From assembly GCA_018806985.1 (NCBI GenBank), contig JADANN010000443.1, forward strand, positions 4,462,667 through 4,526,666: a stretch of 64,000 nt of DNA, read 5' to 3'. Shown here piece after piece: positions 23,050 to 34,000 of the stretch (its first letter is position 1; the number at the start of each line of letters is the position of its first letter). A program made the position numbers and the translations under genes. This DNA is from Angiostrongylus vasorum. Taxonomy: Eukaryota; Nematoda; Chromadorea; Rhabditida; Metastrongylidae. A model generated the notes under the pieces. The model ran no database searches. It was not told the origin of the DNA and saw only the letters and a program-made list of their open reading frames with translations.

Positions 23050-24205
23050 CAAGGGCAGGTCGTAAAAATTAGATACCATGGATGGCATTTGTCGTCATGA
23101 TAAACTCAGAGAGTCGCTCACCCTGCTCGTTTCGTTCCATTCTCATCTCTGGGTCGCAATGTGACGCTTTTCAGGTCCAATTTTCAGGTTCATGTGGGCT
23201 GTTAATGTTAAAATCGCCAACGATGACCTTAAAGAAGGTACGATCTTCTCTTTAGTTACCCTCAGAGCCCATATAGAGCGCCTCGACCTCGTCCCCATCA
23301 TAGCTCGATGTCGATGCGGAAACGACTAATATTGTCAAATCCGGTATGGATCCACACTCTTCAACCGTAAACGTCCGATTCTAGTTTTTAGTAGCTCGAA
23401 TGAACGACTTTCATGGCCAAACTCGTGTTGAAGGGAATGCCGACCCCACCGGCTCCTTTATTGTCGCATGTGTCGAGAAAAAGTTATTCTCCGGTGCCAT
23501 AGATGGCGTCCAATGGGCAGCGTTTTTTGCTTTTTTGCTTGCTATGATTTTGTTGTACCTTTTCCTCTTTGCGTTCAGGATCACATCACATCCTTTATCA
23601 AGGACTCAGATGCAAATGAGCGTGTATTGTAACTACAGATCGTCACCTAAGTCCATCCAGTTACAAGCAGACTAGAACAGCTCTGAGGTTTTAGCATAGT
23701 CTCCGTACTCTTCCTACTCAACGTGGTCGTATCGGGGCCCTTTCAGGATCATGTGGCCAGTGAAAAGAGGCCCACTTATTTTTCTTTTTAGCAATTAATA
23801 CTCACGCATATCCCGCTGAGCTGTGAAAGTGGGGAAGGGTTGTAGTCATGAGTAGCTTTCCAGTTTCACTCATACACGAAACAGAGCTTATTTCTTGGAG
23901 GCGACTTCTAACCGCTTCTCAAATACTTCTCAGTCACTTGACTGCAGGATTTTGGGCGATTTGACTCGTAGATTACAATCCACATAAACGAAAACACACC
24001 CACGCATGCATACAAGAATACGTCTACATGAACACAGAATGCATGTGTTAAATTGGCAAGGCAGAAATAAACAGTCCATCTTCTGGATCCAACTGCGTCT
24101 CAGGAAATTACAAGGTCGCTTTGTTCCGCGATCAACCCCCTGTCAGCCACCTGGGGATGCACCACGTTGCCTTGTCACTAGCCGGCAGAAGGGAGGTTAA
24201 GGAGA
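23050..24205 (-). mobile_element. RTE-A copy: leader and endonuclease only
   Basis: In minus sense it starts near 24205 with the RTE-A leader (compare 39.8 kb), passes the endonuclease region with many stops, and ends at the ...ATGGATGGCATTTGTCG block at 23080. The RT and 3' tail are absent, which is unusual for an element that normally loses its 5' end. Confidence 0.65.
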
Positions 24206-24235
24206 TCCGTAGCTCTAAGCGAATATGTTGAAATA

Positions 24236-24520
24236 TTTTATCGTGAAAGGGGCGTGCAGCACAATGACAGTTATGTCAGCCATCAGGATTATGATGTGGG
24301 TTCGACTCCGTACCTAGCTCACTAAGCCTTCCGTCTCTTCGGTGTGCACCAGAATTGTCTGAGCCCAAGTCACTTCCTCAAATCCACTCAGATCCACTCC
24401 ACCAGCATTAAACGACATTGATAAAGATGACGACAATCCTTAAGCAGCATCCAAATCGAAGCGCGAGAAGTCCGAAGACCTTCGTGCATAATTTATGCGA
24501 GGAAGCGAATGGAATGAAAT
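24236..24520 (+). repeat. tRNA-like SINE remnant
   Basis: GGCGTGCAGCACAATGACAG (A-box region) and GTGGGTTCGACTCCG (a near-perfect B box), followed by AT-poor body sequence. It is related to SINE-2 but diverged. No cloverleaf for a functional tRNA can be drawn. Confidence 0.5.
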
Positions 24521-24573
24521 AAATGCTGGGATCAGTACCGTTGATGTGAAGATGGGTGATGTCAATTCTATAG

Positions 24574-27500
24574 TCAAAAGGGATACCGCGTATCTAAAAT
24601 ATTGAGCAATGTAGAGAAACGAGAAACCAACTTGCTTGCAAGCGCTTGCTGCAGGCCAAGATCGTAATCATAAAGTTCATGACAAGCTGCAATGTGTTCA
24701 TTATAGATTTGTTCCGAGGCTTCCTCGCCGATGATTGGGTCAGCGGGCTGTAATGTTGCCATTTTAACAAATGTAGCAAATGTTAGTATTCCAATTTTAA
24801 GCAGAACAGAATATCAGAATAGTAATAAATGGCTACTAGATTAGAAACGTGGACTACAAACGCTTACGCGCAATGAATGATCTATATAATCAAGCACATT
24901 CGTTGGCATTTGTTGTGAATGAATGGTGAGTCGGGGTACGCCCTTTCCCGCTTTTTCGCAGCACGACTTTGATCGGTTATTTCTAATATGTGGTGGTATG
25001 CCATCCTCATCGAGCATAGAAGTATCCCGTGGAGAATCCTGAAATGCAATTTAAGTTTTGTATAACAATACTGCAAACACAAATCTTAAGATTTTCATAG
25101 CTATTTTAAACTTAACTGCTCACTAGGAGAATGCAGAGAATGACTTACGGCTTGAATCAGTGTTGATTGGTCGGATCGCCCTCTTCTATGGCACTGGTGC
25201 GCAGACGTTACCTTGGAAAGTAATTTCAAAAAATATAACGAAGGGTAATAATACCTAGGGAACAACCACACACAATATTTGGCTGAGGTGTAACTGCTGG
25301 TTCATTTGTTCTTGTATCAATGAGAGGATCGTCACCATTTGGATAATCCTGCAAGCGAAACGGTTGTTCGCATTAATGTTAGTGACTAAAATACAATGGA
25401 TATAAATAATAACAAAGTAGAATTCCTAAAGGACGACTACAAAGATTTCCAAAAGAACAAAGTTCACATTGGTATAAAAATCGGTAGGTATATCGAATGT
25501 AAGGAAGCCTATGAACAAGGGTTAGGTTGTGGAATCCTATTTGTTCCTCTCCTCAGAACTGACAAAAACATAAAGACACTGATGTTGCGGCTACGGCTTT
25601 GATGGAATCTAATCAGCCGTTGGGCTCTTTATTAAAAAATATGCTCATGCATTTATCCATTACTGAAACTGACATAGTTCTTATTGGTAATTGCACACCT
25701 TGTGCAATCTATATTACCTACGGATGCCAAAAGTTAGACAACCGTGATTGATAAATGGCAATGATTAAGTAAAAAGGTACACAGCTTTCCGACTCTATGG
25801 TTCTACCTGCCTTAACGTACACGTCGGAAACCCGGGAAACCTGGACGCTGCAATTAGACGGATTTGTGGAAGTTCTACCTCATCGTTCTAGAAGTAAACA
25901 AAATTTTCACAGAGTGTTATTTTCACTAGGCCTTTAAAAATCTAACTATTCAGCAAAGTCGACGGAAACTCAAATACTAAAAATTTCCGATGTAAACACA
26001 TTTAACAACAAATATCGGCCTAGCATTTAGAGACATCACTGAGCCCTGCTTGCTGGAGCACTTCATTATTCGATGTACGAGTCTCCAAGAAAAAAAAAAC
26101 GAGTAAGCTCATGGGCTCCAAAAAAAGAAACAAGAACTTCCTTGTTAAGGAAATTTACGTCTTGTTGATAACGATGTGTGGAATGTAACGACTTTTATCC
26201 TAATCAATCTAAATTGAGCCAAGAAATATCTGCTTAAAATTGTCGGATTAAAATATTTCGGGCCATATGTAAGTCTTATTTTTCACACTGCTATACGAAA
26301 TCATAAGAAATAAAATCCACAGATTCTTTCAATTGTAGAAAGATGAAAACCTGATTAAATGGAGTATACAGCACGTAGCTAAGCGCTTTTTTCGTCTCGG
26401 AACTTCTAACAAGACGTTATCCTGCCGCCAAATGTGTTGAATTTTGAGATTAAAATTCTGTTTTCAAATCCTTCTGACAAACACGAAATGGTGAGGTAGT
26501 ATTTCGAGAGGGTGTGCACAAAATGGTTAGCATATACATGTATATTTGCTATATGTATATAAACATGTATATACATACGTATATATGTATATGTATGCAC
26601 ATACACACATACGTATGTATGCTATGTGTTTATGTACAAATATATATGTAAATACGTATATACATATACGTATGTATTTTTAATGCGTTTTCTCATGAAC
26701 GAAACTTATACTTGGATACTTGGATGGCTCACCTTCACTAGTTGTGCAGGCCCTAGCATAATCTCCACTTTTTTGGAGTTCCATTGTGTTTCCCTGAAGT
26801 CCAACCAGGCCAAAGTCCCCCTCAGGTCGTCACCACCACAGGCAGTCGCCGCCCTTATCGATCAGAGGAAGATTTGCCACCATGCGACTAGTTTGATACC
26901 AGGACGGTGGTGGATCCTGGTATTGGTTTACTCTTAGCTAGGCTTCCTGATGGAAACGCCGAACTCCTCAGCTTGGGAGGCCTTGCCGTGGGGATGAACC
27001 CCCGCTGTACCTCACAGCCCGACTCCCACGAACACCTCCCAGCCACGATGAGGCGGTAAACCGTTGGGAGGCATGAACTGGCTATATAAATACGGAGTCG
27101 GTTTGTCACATCGTCTTCGGCGGAGTTATCATAAGATTTGCACTGCTCAGTCAACATTTAACATGTCAATAAGAAGAGTTGATCGGTTGGACAGACGAAG
27201 AGGAGGGTGTCAACAGACACGATGTAAAGTTTTTGAAAAAAAATTTCAAAAGATCCTTCACAAAGGAAGTGATAATATGTACAAATTCTGCATCACTTCG
27301 GACAAAAGGATAGCAAAAAAATGCCGTAAGAATAATCAGAAATTGCAGATTAACAGGTAGTTTATCGCAAACATCTTACATAAAGTGCGAACTCACCTCC
27401 TTCAGTAGTGAAAAGTACCTCATTACTTCTTGGCTGTTTGGACGCTTGTTCGGATCATCATGCCAACACCGCTCATAGAATCGTGAGAAGACCGGATTGC

Positions 27501-29332
27501 ATGAAATCTGAGGTGGACGTAGGTTCTTCGCCACAATGTTCCAATAAATCGCGTAAGCATCGTGTGGGTTTGATGCCAAATACGGTGAGTCACTGAAAAT
27601 TTTTGTTTCAAATCGATGCTGCAATGGTTTCCCTCCGGATTTGGTACAATTACAACTAGCCTTTTTTTATCACCAACAACTAATGCGCAACAAAAACGAA
27701 TTATTTAACACAGACGTTCTAAAACATTCCTTCACTACTCTTGTTTTTCCATACAACTGCTCACATGAGTGATTAAACAATGGAAATGATATACTTGGAT
27801 ACTTACTTGGACGGCTCGTCTTCAGCAGTTGTCGGACCCCAGCATAATTTCCATTGTTTCGCAGTTTTGCTGGTCTAGCCACTGAGTTTCCCTGGAGTCC
27901 CGAGGTTAGCCTGGCCAAAGCCTGCCCCAGGTCGTCACCACACAATCAATCGAGCCGTCGTGGTTCTGAGGGAGATTTGCCACCGAGCGACTAATATGAT
28001 ACGAAGACAGTGCTGGATCCTGGTATGGATTTACTCTTAGCTGGGCTTTCTGATGGAAACGCTGGACTCCTCATCTTGGGAGATCCTGTCAAGGGGATAA
28101 TTCTCCACGCACACCTAGCCACGAGTGAGCGGGAAACCGTTAGGAGGGGAAGTGATATGAAAGGGAAAAAAAATGAGGGACTCAGCGATTTACTCACCGT
28201 CGTGCGATTATTTGCCACATAATGATACCAAAGCTGTAGATGTCGCTTTTCGTGGTGTACTGCTTCGACCCTCTAATGATTTCAGGTGCCATCGTTATTG
28301 GTGTGCCTCGGTTCAACGTCATCGATTCGTGTAGCGTCGTAAACGTGCCGTAGTCACAAACTTTAAGAGTACGGTAGCGATTACACAACAGAAGACTGAA
28401 ACAAGGAATAAGCAGGATTCACCCATTGGTCACATCGTCAAGTTGAATGTCACAACGATTCTTTGAAACAAAAAGAAAATTGCTCAAATAAGAAGATTTC
28501 ACTTCTGCAATTTTAAATCTCTATGGACGTGGTTTCCGCTGTGGAAGTAGTTCATGGCATCCGACAATTGGTACAGCCATGAAATAGCATGGTCAATTTT
28601 GTACTCAATAGTCCTCTTTGTCAGCAAATAAGCAAGGCTGCAGTCCATTAGTTCCATCGCCACACCCATGCCATTCTTCGGGCAGTCATAAAATCCAAAA
28701 ATCCGAATACAATTCGGGTGCCGAATATGAGTTAGGATGATTTTTGCTTCCCTTATCAAACTCTCCCTGTGTGAAGGATCAGTAGCATATTTGATAGCAA
28801 TATTTCTGTAACGGTTTATTTCGACTGTATAAAAAAATATCCAGCAGTTCGAACTTTTCTTTCCTCTTGTTCCTGTTTATAACAGATTATTACGTATAAA
28901 TATATCACAATGATGCTGAGATATGAGCAGAACTCGGGATCTGAGCTGAGCTTCGAACCCACAACTACCTTTTTCAGGGACTCATCTGCTATTTACAAAA
29001 CCAACCGAGGTCCTTGCTCTGCCATTCTTTCAGCTATGTGAAAAAAATGTGGACGCTAAACAAAAGACCTCGGTTTTAGTGTGGTGGATAGCGTGGGAAT
29101 CCCCGAAAAAGGTAATTGCGGGTTCAAAACCCAGCTAAAGTTTCGAGTTTTGCTCATATCGCAGCATCATTGTGGTTGCATTTTGTAGTGTTTTGAAAGT
29201 AAAGTTAGTACAGAAACCGTTTTTTAAGCGACTTACTCCCACATCGAATCCGGTGTCTGACGAAATCGACATTTTATGACATGACCATAAGTGCCTTCGC
29301 CAAGCTTAGTACTGTTGAGGTCGTCAATTTGG
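24574..29332 (-). CDS. TAK1/MAP3K7-like protein kinase, N-terminus unresolved
   Basis: MAP kinase kinase kinase of the TAK1 group; in worms the relative MOM-4 acts with NLK/LIT-1 in Wnt signalling. Exons in order: 29332-29237, 28805-28503, 28395-28198, 27592-27397, 25348-25274, 25211-25149, 25038-24868, 24747-24574. Seen: P-loop LGEGTYGHV, ATP lysine IAIK, alpha-C Glu in LIREAKII, catalytic HRDLKLQNLLL, DYG replacing DFG, TAK1-type activation segment (MTLNRGTPITMAPE), SDIYSFGIIMW, and CWHDDPNKRP. The last exon has a coiled-coil-like end (EQIYNEHIAACHELY) like the TAB-binding tail of TAK1. The first exon found begins with one base of a split codon, so at least one 5' exon is missing. Exon 25348 also has a stronger donor at 25254, but that breaks phase; I used GTGTGT at 25273. 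Confidence 0.8.
25770..25875 (+). repeat. RTE-A RT fragment
   Basis: About 100 bp matching the sense strand of the RT C-terminal region (GGTTCTACCTGCCTTAACGT; compare 42705-42745). It lies in the long kinase intron. Confidence 0.5.
26528..26690. repeat. TA/TG-rich microsatellite
   Basis: Imperfect (TATA/CGTA/TGTA)n with ACATACGTATGT-type palindromes, lying directly before an RTE-B derivative. It is intronic in the kinase gene. Confidence 0.85.
26694..27078 (-). mobile_element. RTE-B short derivative with 7-bp flank repeat
   Basis: The body is 26701-27071, flanked by CATGAAC at 26694-26700 and 27072-27078. Read on the minus strand it runs from the RTE-B leader (CCAACGGTTTACCGCCTCAT) to the RTE-B tail (ATCCAAGTATCCAAGTAT). 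It has no coding capacity. It sits in the kinase intron after the exon ending CWHDDPNKRP...LLKE. Confidence 0.75.
27782..28158 (-). mobile_element. RTE-B short derivative with 11-bp target duplication
   Basis: The body is 27793-28147. The flanks are GGAAATGATAT (27782-27792) and GGAAGTGATAT (28148-28158), with one mismatch. The architecture is the same as at 26.7 kb, but with about 10-15% substitutions. It lies in the kinase intron between the MAPE and CWHDD exons. Confidence 0.8.
28900..29215. repeat. SINE-1 inverted dimer (older copy)
   Basis: The left arm at about 28910-29040 is SINE-1 in reverse (GATGCTGAGATATGAGC, CTTCGAACCC). The right arm at about 29060-29200 is forward (GTGTGGTGGATAGCG, GCGGGTTCAAAACCC as B box, ATCGCAGCATCATTGTGG). 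It lies inside the first kinase intron seen. No clear target duplication remains. Confidence 0.75.
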
Positions 29333-30063
29333 CTATAAAACAGCATACACTATGTTATCGCAGGACTATATTTCAGTAACTACTCCATTTTGAACTTTCA
29401 GCCGTGATAGCTACGATTTCTAGACTTACAAAAAACCTATACTTTACCAAAAAGCAACACCAGACAGAAAATTTATAAATGCGTAGGTACTTCAGGGTGT
29501 GGATAAAGTTTTTCTTGCGACTGAAGAGTCGTCTGCATAGTTTGAGAACACGCCAGAAGCCTAAGTGAGACCGAACAACCAATTAAGCATTTTTTTCTTA
29601 ACAATGTACTACCAACACCGTAAACCATTAGTTGCAAAATAAGACTTACGAAAGGACAAGAAAATAAAGAAACCACTAGAAACAAAATGTACTGGGAACA
29701 ATTCACTTTGAAACCTCTGCGCGAACGTATGGACTGAACTCGATACACGTCGCACATTAAACTGGTGATCCTGAGCAACAATACTTGAACAATGAGTGTA
29801 TATATCTCTGGCTAACGCACAAAAATCCTGTGCACTACAGCAGAGCATAGGTTTCAGCTCGTTTTATGAACTGTTCGCATCTAGAGAGATCCTACTTCAC
29901 TCACGACCAGTCCGTATGTGGTGTATTGTTTTCGAATGAGGCCTCAAATCTTTTCTCCTTGAGCAACTTCCTGATTTAAGAGGCGACGCATACCTACCAC
30001 AAATACCACATGTTGGAAGTATCTTCCCATTGATAGGCTAACACGAGGTTGATAAGAAAAACT
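29333..30063. other. Upstream of the kinase exons, first exon not found
   Basis: The 5' exon of the TAK1-like gene should lie here or beyond. A minus-strand candidate around 29470-29545 (QTTLQSQEKLYPHPE before GTACCT) ends in phase 0, but the next exon needs phase 2, so I could not join it. Confidence 0.4.
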
Positions 30064-30759
30064 CTATTCGAGTAAGTGACGTATCGGGTTCACAGTTGTT
30101 CCTCCTTCCGATGGTGATGGCATCGAGTTCAATTCAGCGGAGCACTGCTCGAATGAAGTAAACTCACTCGGGAGTGCTCCTTTTTCGGTTGTTGTCGATG
30201 CTTACTGTCCAATGATAACCGTTTGTTTACCTCCGGACATTCCATCGGGCAGCACTCGCAATCATGGTGAGCAACCACAGAGCACAACAATAATTCCACA
30301 AGTACTGAAATGTTATGAAAGCAGTTTTCCTTCAAATCTTCACTAATGTCCATATTATTCCGGGACAGGGTTTCGCCGAAGATCTCGCCATTCGCGACAT
30401 CGCTCTCAAGAGTGATGAAAGCGTTGTTCAGCGTATGGCTAACGAGCACCTTTGCAAATAAATACCACTTTCTAACTATGGGGCGATTATGCATAAGAGA
30501 CATTGACCAAATAACTTCAGTTCGTAACAATGCAGAGGGACAATGGAAAGAATGGAAAAAAGTACCTGGGATGAATTTTCGGGATATCAACAGTAGCGCA
30601 TAGAATGTCACTCTGTTTCGATTTCTTCATGGGATTTCGGTCGTTTGCAGACGTCGATGAGTGCGTAGTGGGGGTTGGTAAAACAGCATGGTTCATGACA
30701 CGACCTATAAGACGACAGCAGCATGTTTTCAACAAAGTTAAGCATATAGTAGTTTCCAT
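30064..30759 (-). CDS. Unrecognised three-exon gene, 170 residues
   Basis: Exons in order: 30759-30566 (METTICLTLL... to DIPKIHP), 30471-30231 (KWYLFAKVLVSHTLNN, ESDVANGEIFGE, HHDCECCPMECPE) and 30144-30064 (CSAELNSMPSPS...RHLLE, TAG). The three exons join in phase with GTACTT/TTAG and GTAAAC/GAGCAG sites. Exon 2 is an 80-codon open stretch with a mixed helical pattern. Its end has four Cys in 8 residues, plus another at the junction, which could bind metal. The start is hydrophobic and Cys-rich. I do not recognise the family. It is transcribed divergently from the CEP97-like gene. Confidence 0.55.
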
Positions 30760-31074
30760 TTGTCCACTAATTTGCTTCCCATGCTAACTTCAATTCGGAG
30801 AATGTAAACCTGTAAATGGGATGATTAGACGACTGATCTTGTGATTCAACGACTAGAGTACTGACGGCGGACCAAGGAAGTATGTCCATTTGATAGCATC
30901 AGAATGTCCGCAGTTTCGCGTGATTCGAGTAGTTTTCCAGTGTCAAAACCGAGTCGTCAGTAGGGTTCGATTCCGGGATCAGCTGTGGTCTGCTCTTTCC
31001 AGCTGTGCATTTCGTTGGCGCTGTGTAGCAGCGTGAGTTTTACAAAGAGTTCTTAGGTTTTCCAGTCGATCGCT
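30760..31074. promoter_or_regulatory. Probable shared (bidirectional) promoter
   Basis: The gap is 315 bp between the ATG of the unrecognised gene (30759, minus) and the likely ATG of the CEP97-like gene (31075, plus). Head-to-head spacing this short usually means a shared promoter. No TATA box or named factor site is claimed. Confidence 0.4.
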
Positions 31075-34000
31075 ATGGATGGAGAAGACGAAAACGGTGA
31101 ACACCACTCAACACAGAACGAAGACGGTAAAGATGTCAGTTTCCGTTCAAATTGCTAACTTCTTCACCTTCAGAAACCAACGTTTCCGGATACTTAGGGT
31201 TTTAGCAATTATAGACATGAAATTCTCAAAAGGTTTCATATTTGTATGGATGGTTTTTAGTGTGTGCGGTGCAAGTGTTCTGGCTGTGTGGAAGACGTAT
31301 AGTTCCCAATAACTACAAATGTAATGTGGATTTAGGCTTAGAATGTAAACAGATGGTCCCGCACCAAGTACTTTTTTCGGACAGCGCTTTAAAGAAAAAC
31401 TGTGGTCAAAACCTTTACTTATAGTATTGAGCTCATTTATACGTAAGTAGGCTAGCAGTTTCTGTTTCTGTGCCTTCCGCGGACTCCTGTTCTGCATTAT
31501 ATACAGCAGTGTCCTAGTCGCGTTTTAAAAAGCGAGCGAATTTTCGTTGCGCTGTGTTGCCTTACTAGCGATAGGATTTTTGGGACTAATGGACTTGAAG
31601 ACTGAATAATGCGTTGTTTCCGGTGCAGCCCGAAAGAGAGGATACGTCTGCTCTATCAGCACACCAAACTGACGGCAAAACTTGTCGCAGTGATGTCAAC
31701 GGCAGTCAGTGAGAATGAGATTCTGTTCTTCTAGTGTAGTTGTTGTTGAATGTTGTCTAAGTTAGTCTGTGCTGCTGATCTTACCGTTCAGCGAGACATC
31801 CAACAAGTCAGCAGACAATTCTGGACAGTCGGAAGCCGACAGGTTTCCGGCCCGATCAATAACAGATGACTCGAAGTGTGAAAACAACGTTTTCCCGATA
31901 TGCGAGAATGGTGTGCTTGACCTGTCACGTCGTGGTTTGAACAAACTTAACCGGAGGTTTCGAAAGGAATATGCCAATGTGAGGAAACTAATTATTAGCG
32001 GAAACATGTTTACCAATGTAGTGGGATTTGATATGTTCAAGCAGTGCGTTCAAGTTAGTCAGACCAAGCAGCCTTGGCGTATATTGTTAATCCGTCTCTC
32101 CTCGTTTCTACGATTTTTTCCTAGGTGGACGCGACAGATAACCAGTTAAACAAGCTGACTTGGTTCGTACCGTTTGCAACACAGTTGAGAGTTCTGCTTC
32201 TTTCTAATAATGGAATGACGAATGTGGACTGTCTACGATCCTTCGTAAATCTTGAAACGTTAGATGTTTCATGCAACGACATCGAAACTATTCCAAGTGG
32301 TTTGGATAACGCTCATCTTCAACGTCTCGATCTTAGCTCTAACGCAATAACATCTTTACCAGATCTCCATAAGCTGTCATCTTTAAACCATTTGGATGTC
32401 TCTTCTAATCGTATCTCATCGTTTAAGGTTGATTTTATTTATTCTCTACTTTTTGGTATAGGCATTTTGTTAGCCCAATCAACTATGTTTGCGCCGGATT
32501 ATTAGCCTAGTGTTAAGGTTTCTTCTCAAATTTGGAATTACTTTCGCTAATATTTTTTGAAGAGGAATTCATAAATACTCCAGACCTTTTTTGGTAACTT
32601 CATTGCAGTGCGTGGTTAGAACTCGTAAAGATACTGTAATTTGTCAAGCTTTTGCAGTAAGATGCAGCATTAATAGTGGGTGTAATTTGACTAGAAGGGG
32701 CGCGTGTAGAGCAGAGGTTAGAGGTACTTTGACATGCACACAATCACAAGGATGCTGAGACATGGACAAAACCCCGAACATCAGTTGAGTTTCCAATCCG
32801 CGATCTCCCTTACCCGATAATCACGTGCTATCTACCACACCAACGGATGCCCTCCCTTTGCCTCTCAGCCAGTTTTTTTAATCTATCGATACTATCAGCA
32901 GTCACCCACCAGCCAGAATGATCTCGGAGGCACAATTCGGCTCCAAAAGGAACAAAAAGAAAAAGGTTGCTGAGAGAATGATAATGCAAAGTTTTCGGTT
33001 GGTGTGGTGGATAGCAGGTGAGTCTTTAGAACGGGTATTTATGGGTTCGAACCCCAACTGAGGTTCCATGTTGTGCTCAGATGTCATCATCGTTGTGGTT
33101 GTATTTCACTTCATGTCTTGCCATGAAAAAAAAGGGTAGTAAATAAAAGTTAATACACGACGTCGTTGATACCGAATATTTCGCCAGTCAACAAAAGGCT
33201 CCCGTCTCCGTTGGTCTTAAAATCGCTACGAGACTTATGTGGAACAAAGCTACGGTAGGCCAACAAACGTGAAAAGGTCGAGAGGCTCAAGCAGCTCGAT
33301 TTAAACCAAAAAACTGAGCAAATTCGTCAATTTTTGATCTGAAACAGTGGGCAGAATGAAAGAGATGCCGTTGTCCTCACAGTATGCGAAGGCATGTCAC
33401 ATATAGTAACTAAGTAAAAGTATGGTTAAAAAAAATGTCGGATTGAATGGGACACGTTAGCTGCTCAGTACGAAAGTAAAGCTCAGGGACAAATTTGGTC
33501 TTTGTCAAAATGTCCTACCCGCATTAGTCAGAATACTGTATCAAAATCCGACGAAATCGTTCAACGTTGATAACCTAGACTGAAGAACAAATGTTGAGAA
33601 CTTGGAAGTTCCTCATAAACACACTTTCTGGAGACGAATTGATAATCACACACTCTGTAGCGTTTTCCTTCGCTGCAATCATTCATCGACGCTGAATAGA
33701 CAAGTCAGCTTGAACCATTCATGCTCAGTGGGTAACTGCATCATTATGGCAGGGAGGTATTAAAAGTCTAAGCTCAATTTACCCAAAAATATCTAGTAGT
33801 TCCCTCGTCAGCAGTAATCTCTTATCTGTACAGTAAATCCCAAAATCGTGTGAGCCGTTATAAAAGAACTCGTGGCAATTTTTTGCTAACGGACATTCTC
33901 TATACTTCTTTATGAAAAGCTACCGACCCAGGACGAAATGTACCAGAATAAATATCTGTGGTAAAACTAACTTCCGGAAGGACACGCATCGAGGTCGATG

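Noticed and set aside
28147..28200. Extension of the kinase exon past 28198
   Set aside because: A good donor (GTGAGT) follows CGACG, and the next frame runs into an RTE-B derivative.
30940..31000. B-box-like GGGTTCGATTCCGG upstream of the CEP97-like gene
   Set aside because: No A box lies at the right distance and no repeat body follows. It is probably chance or an old SINE scrap.
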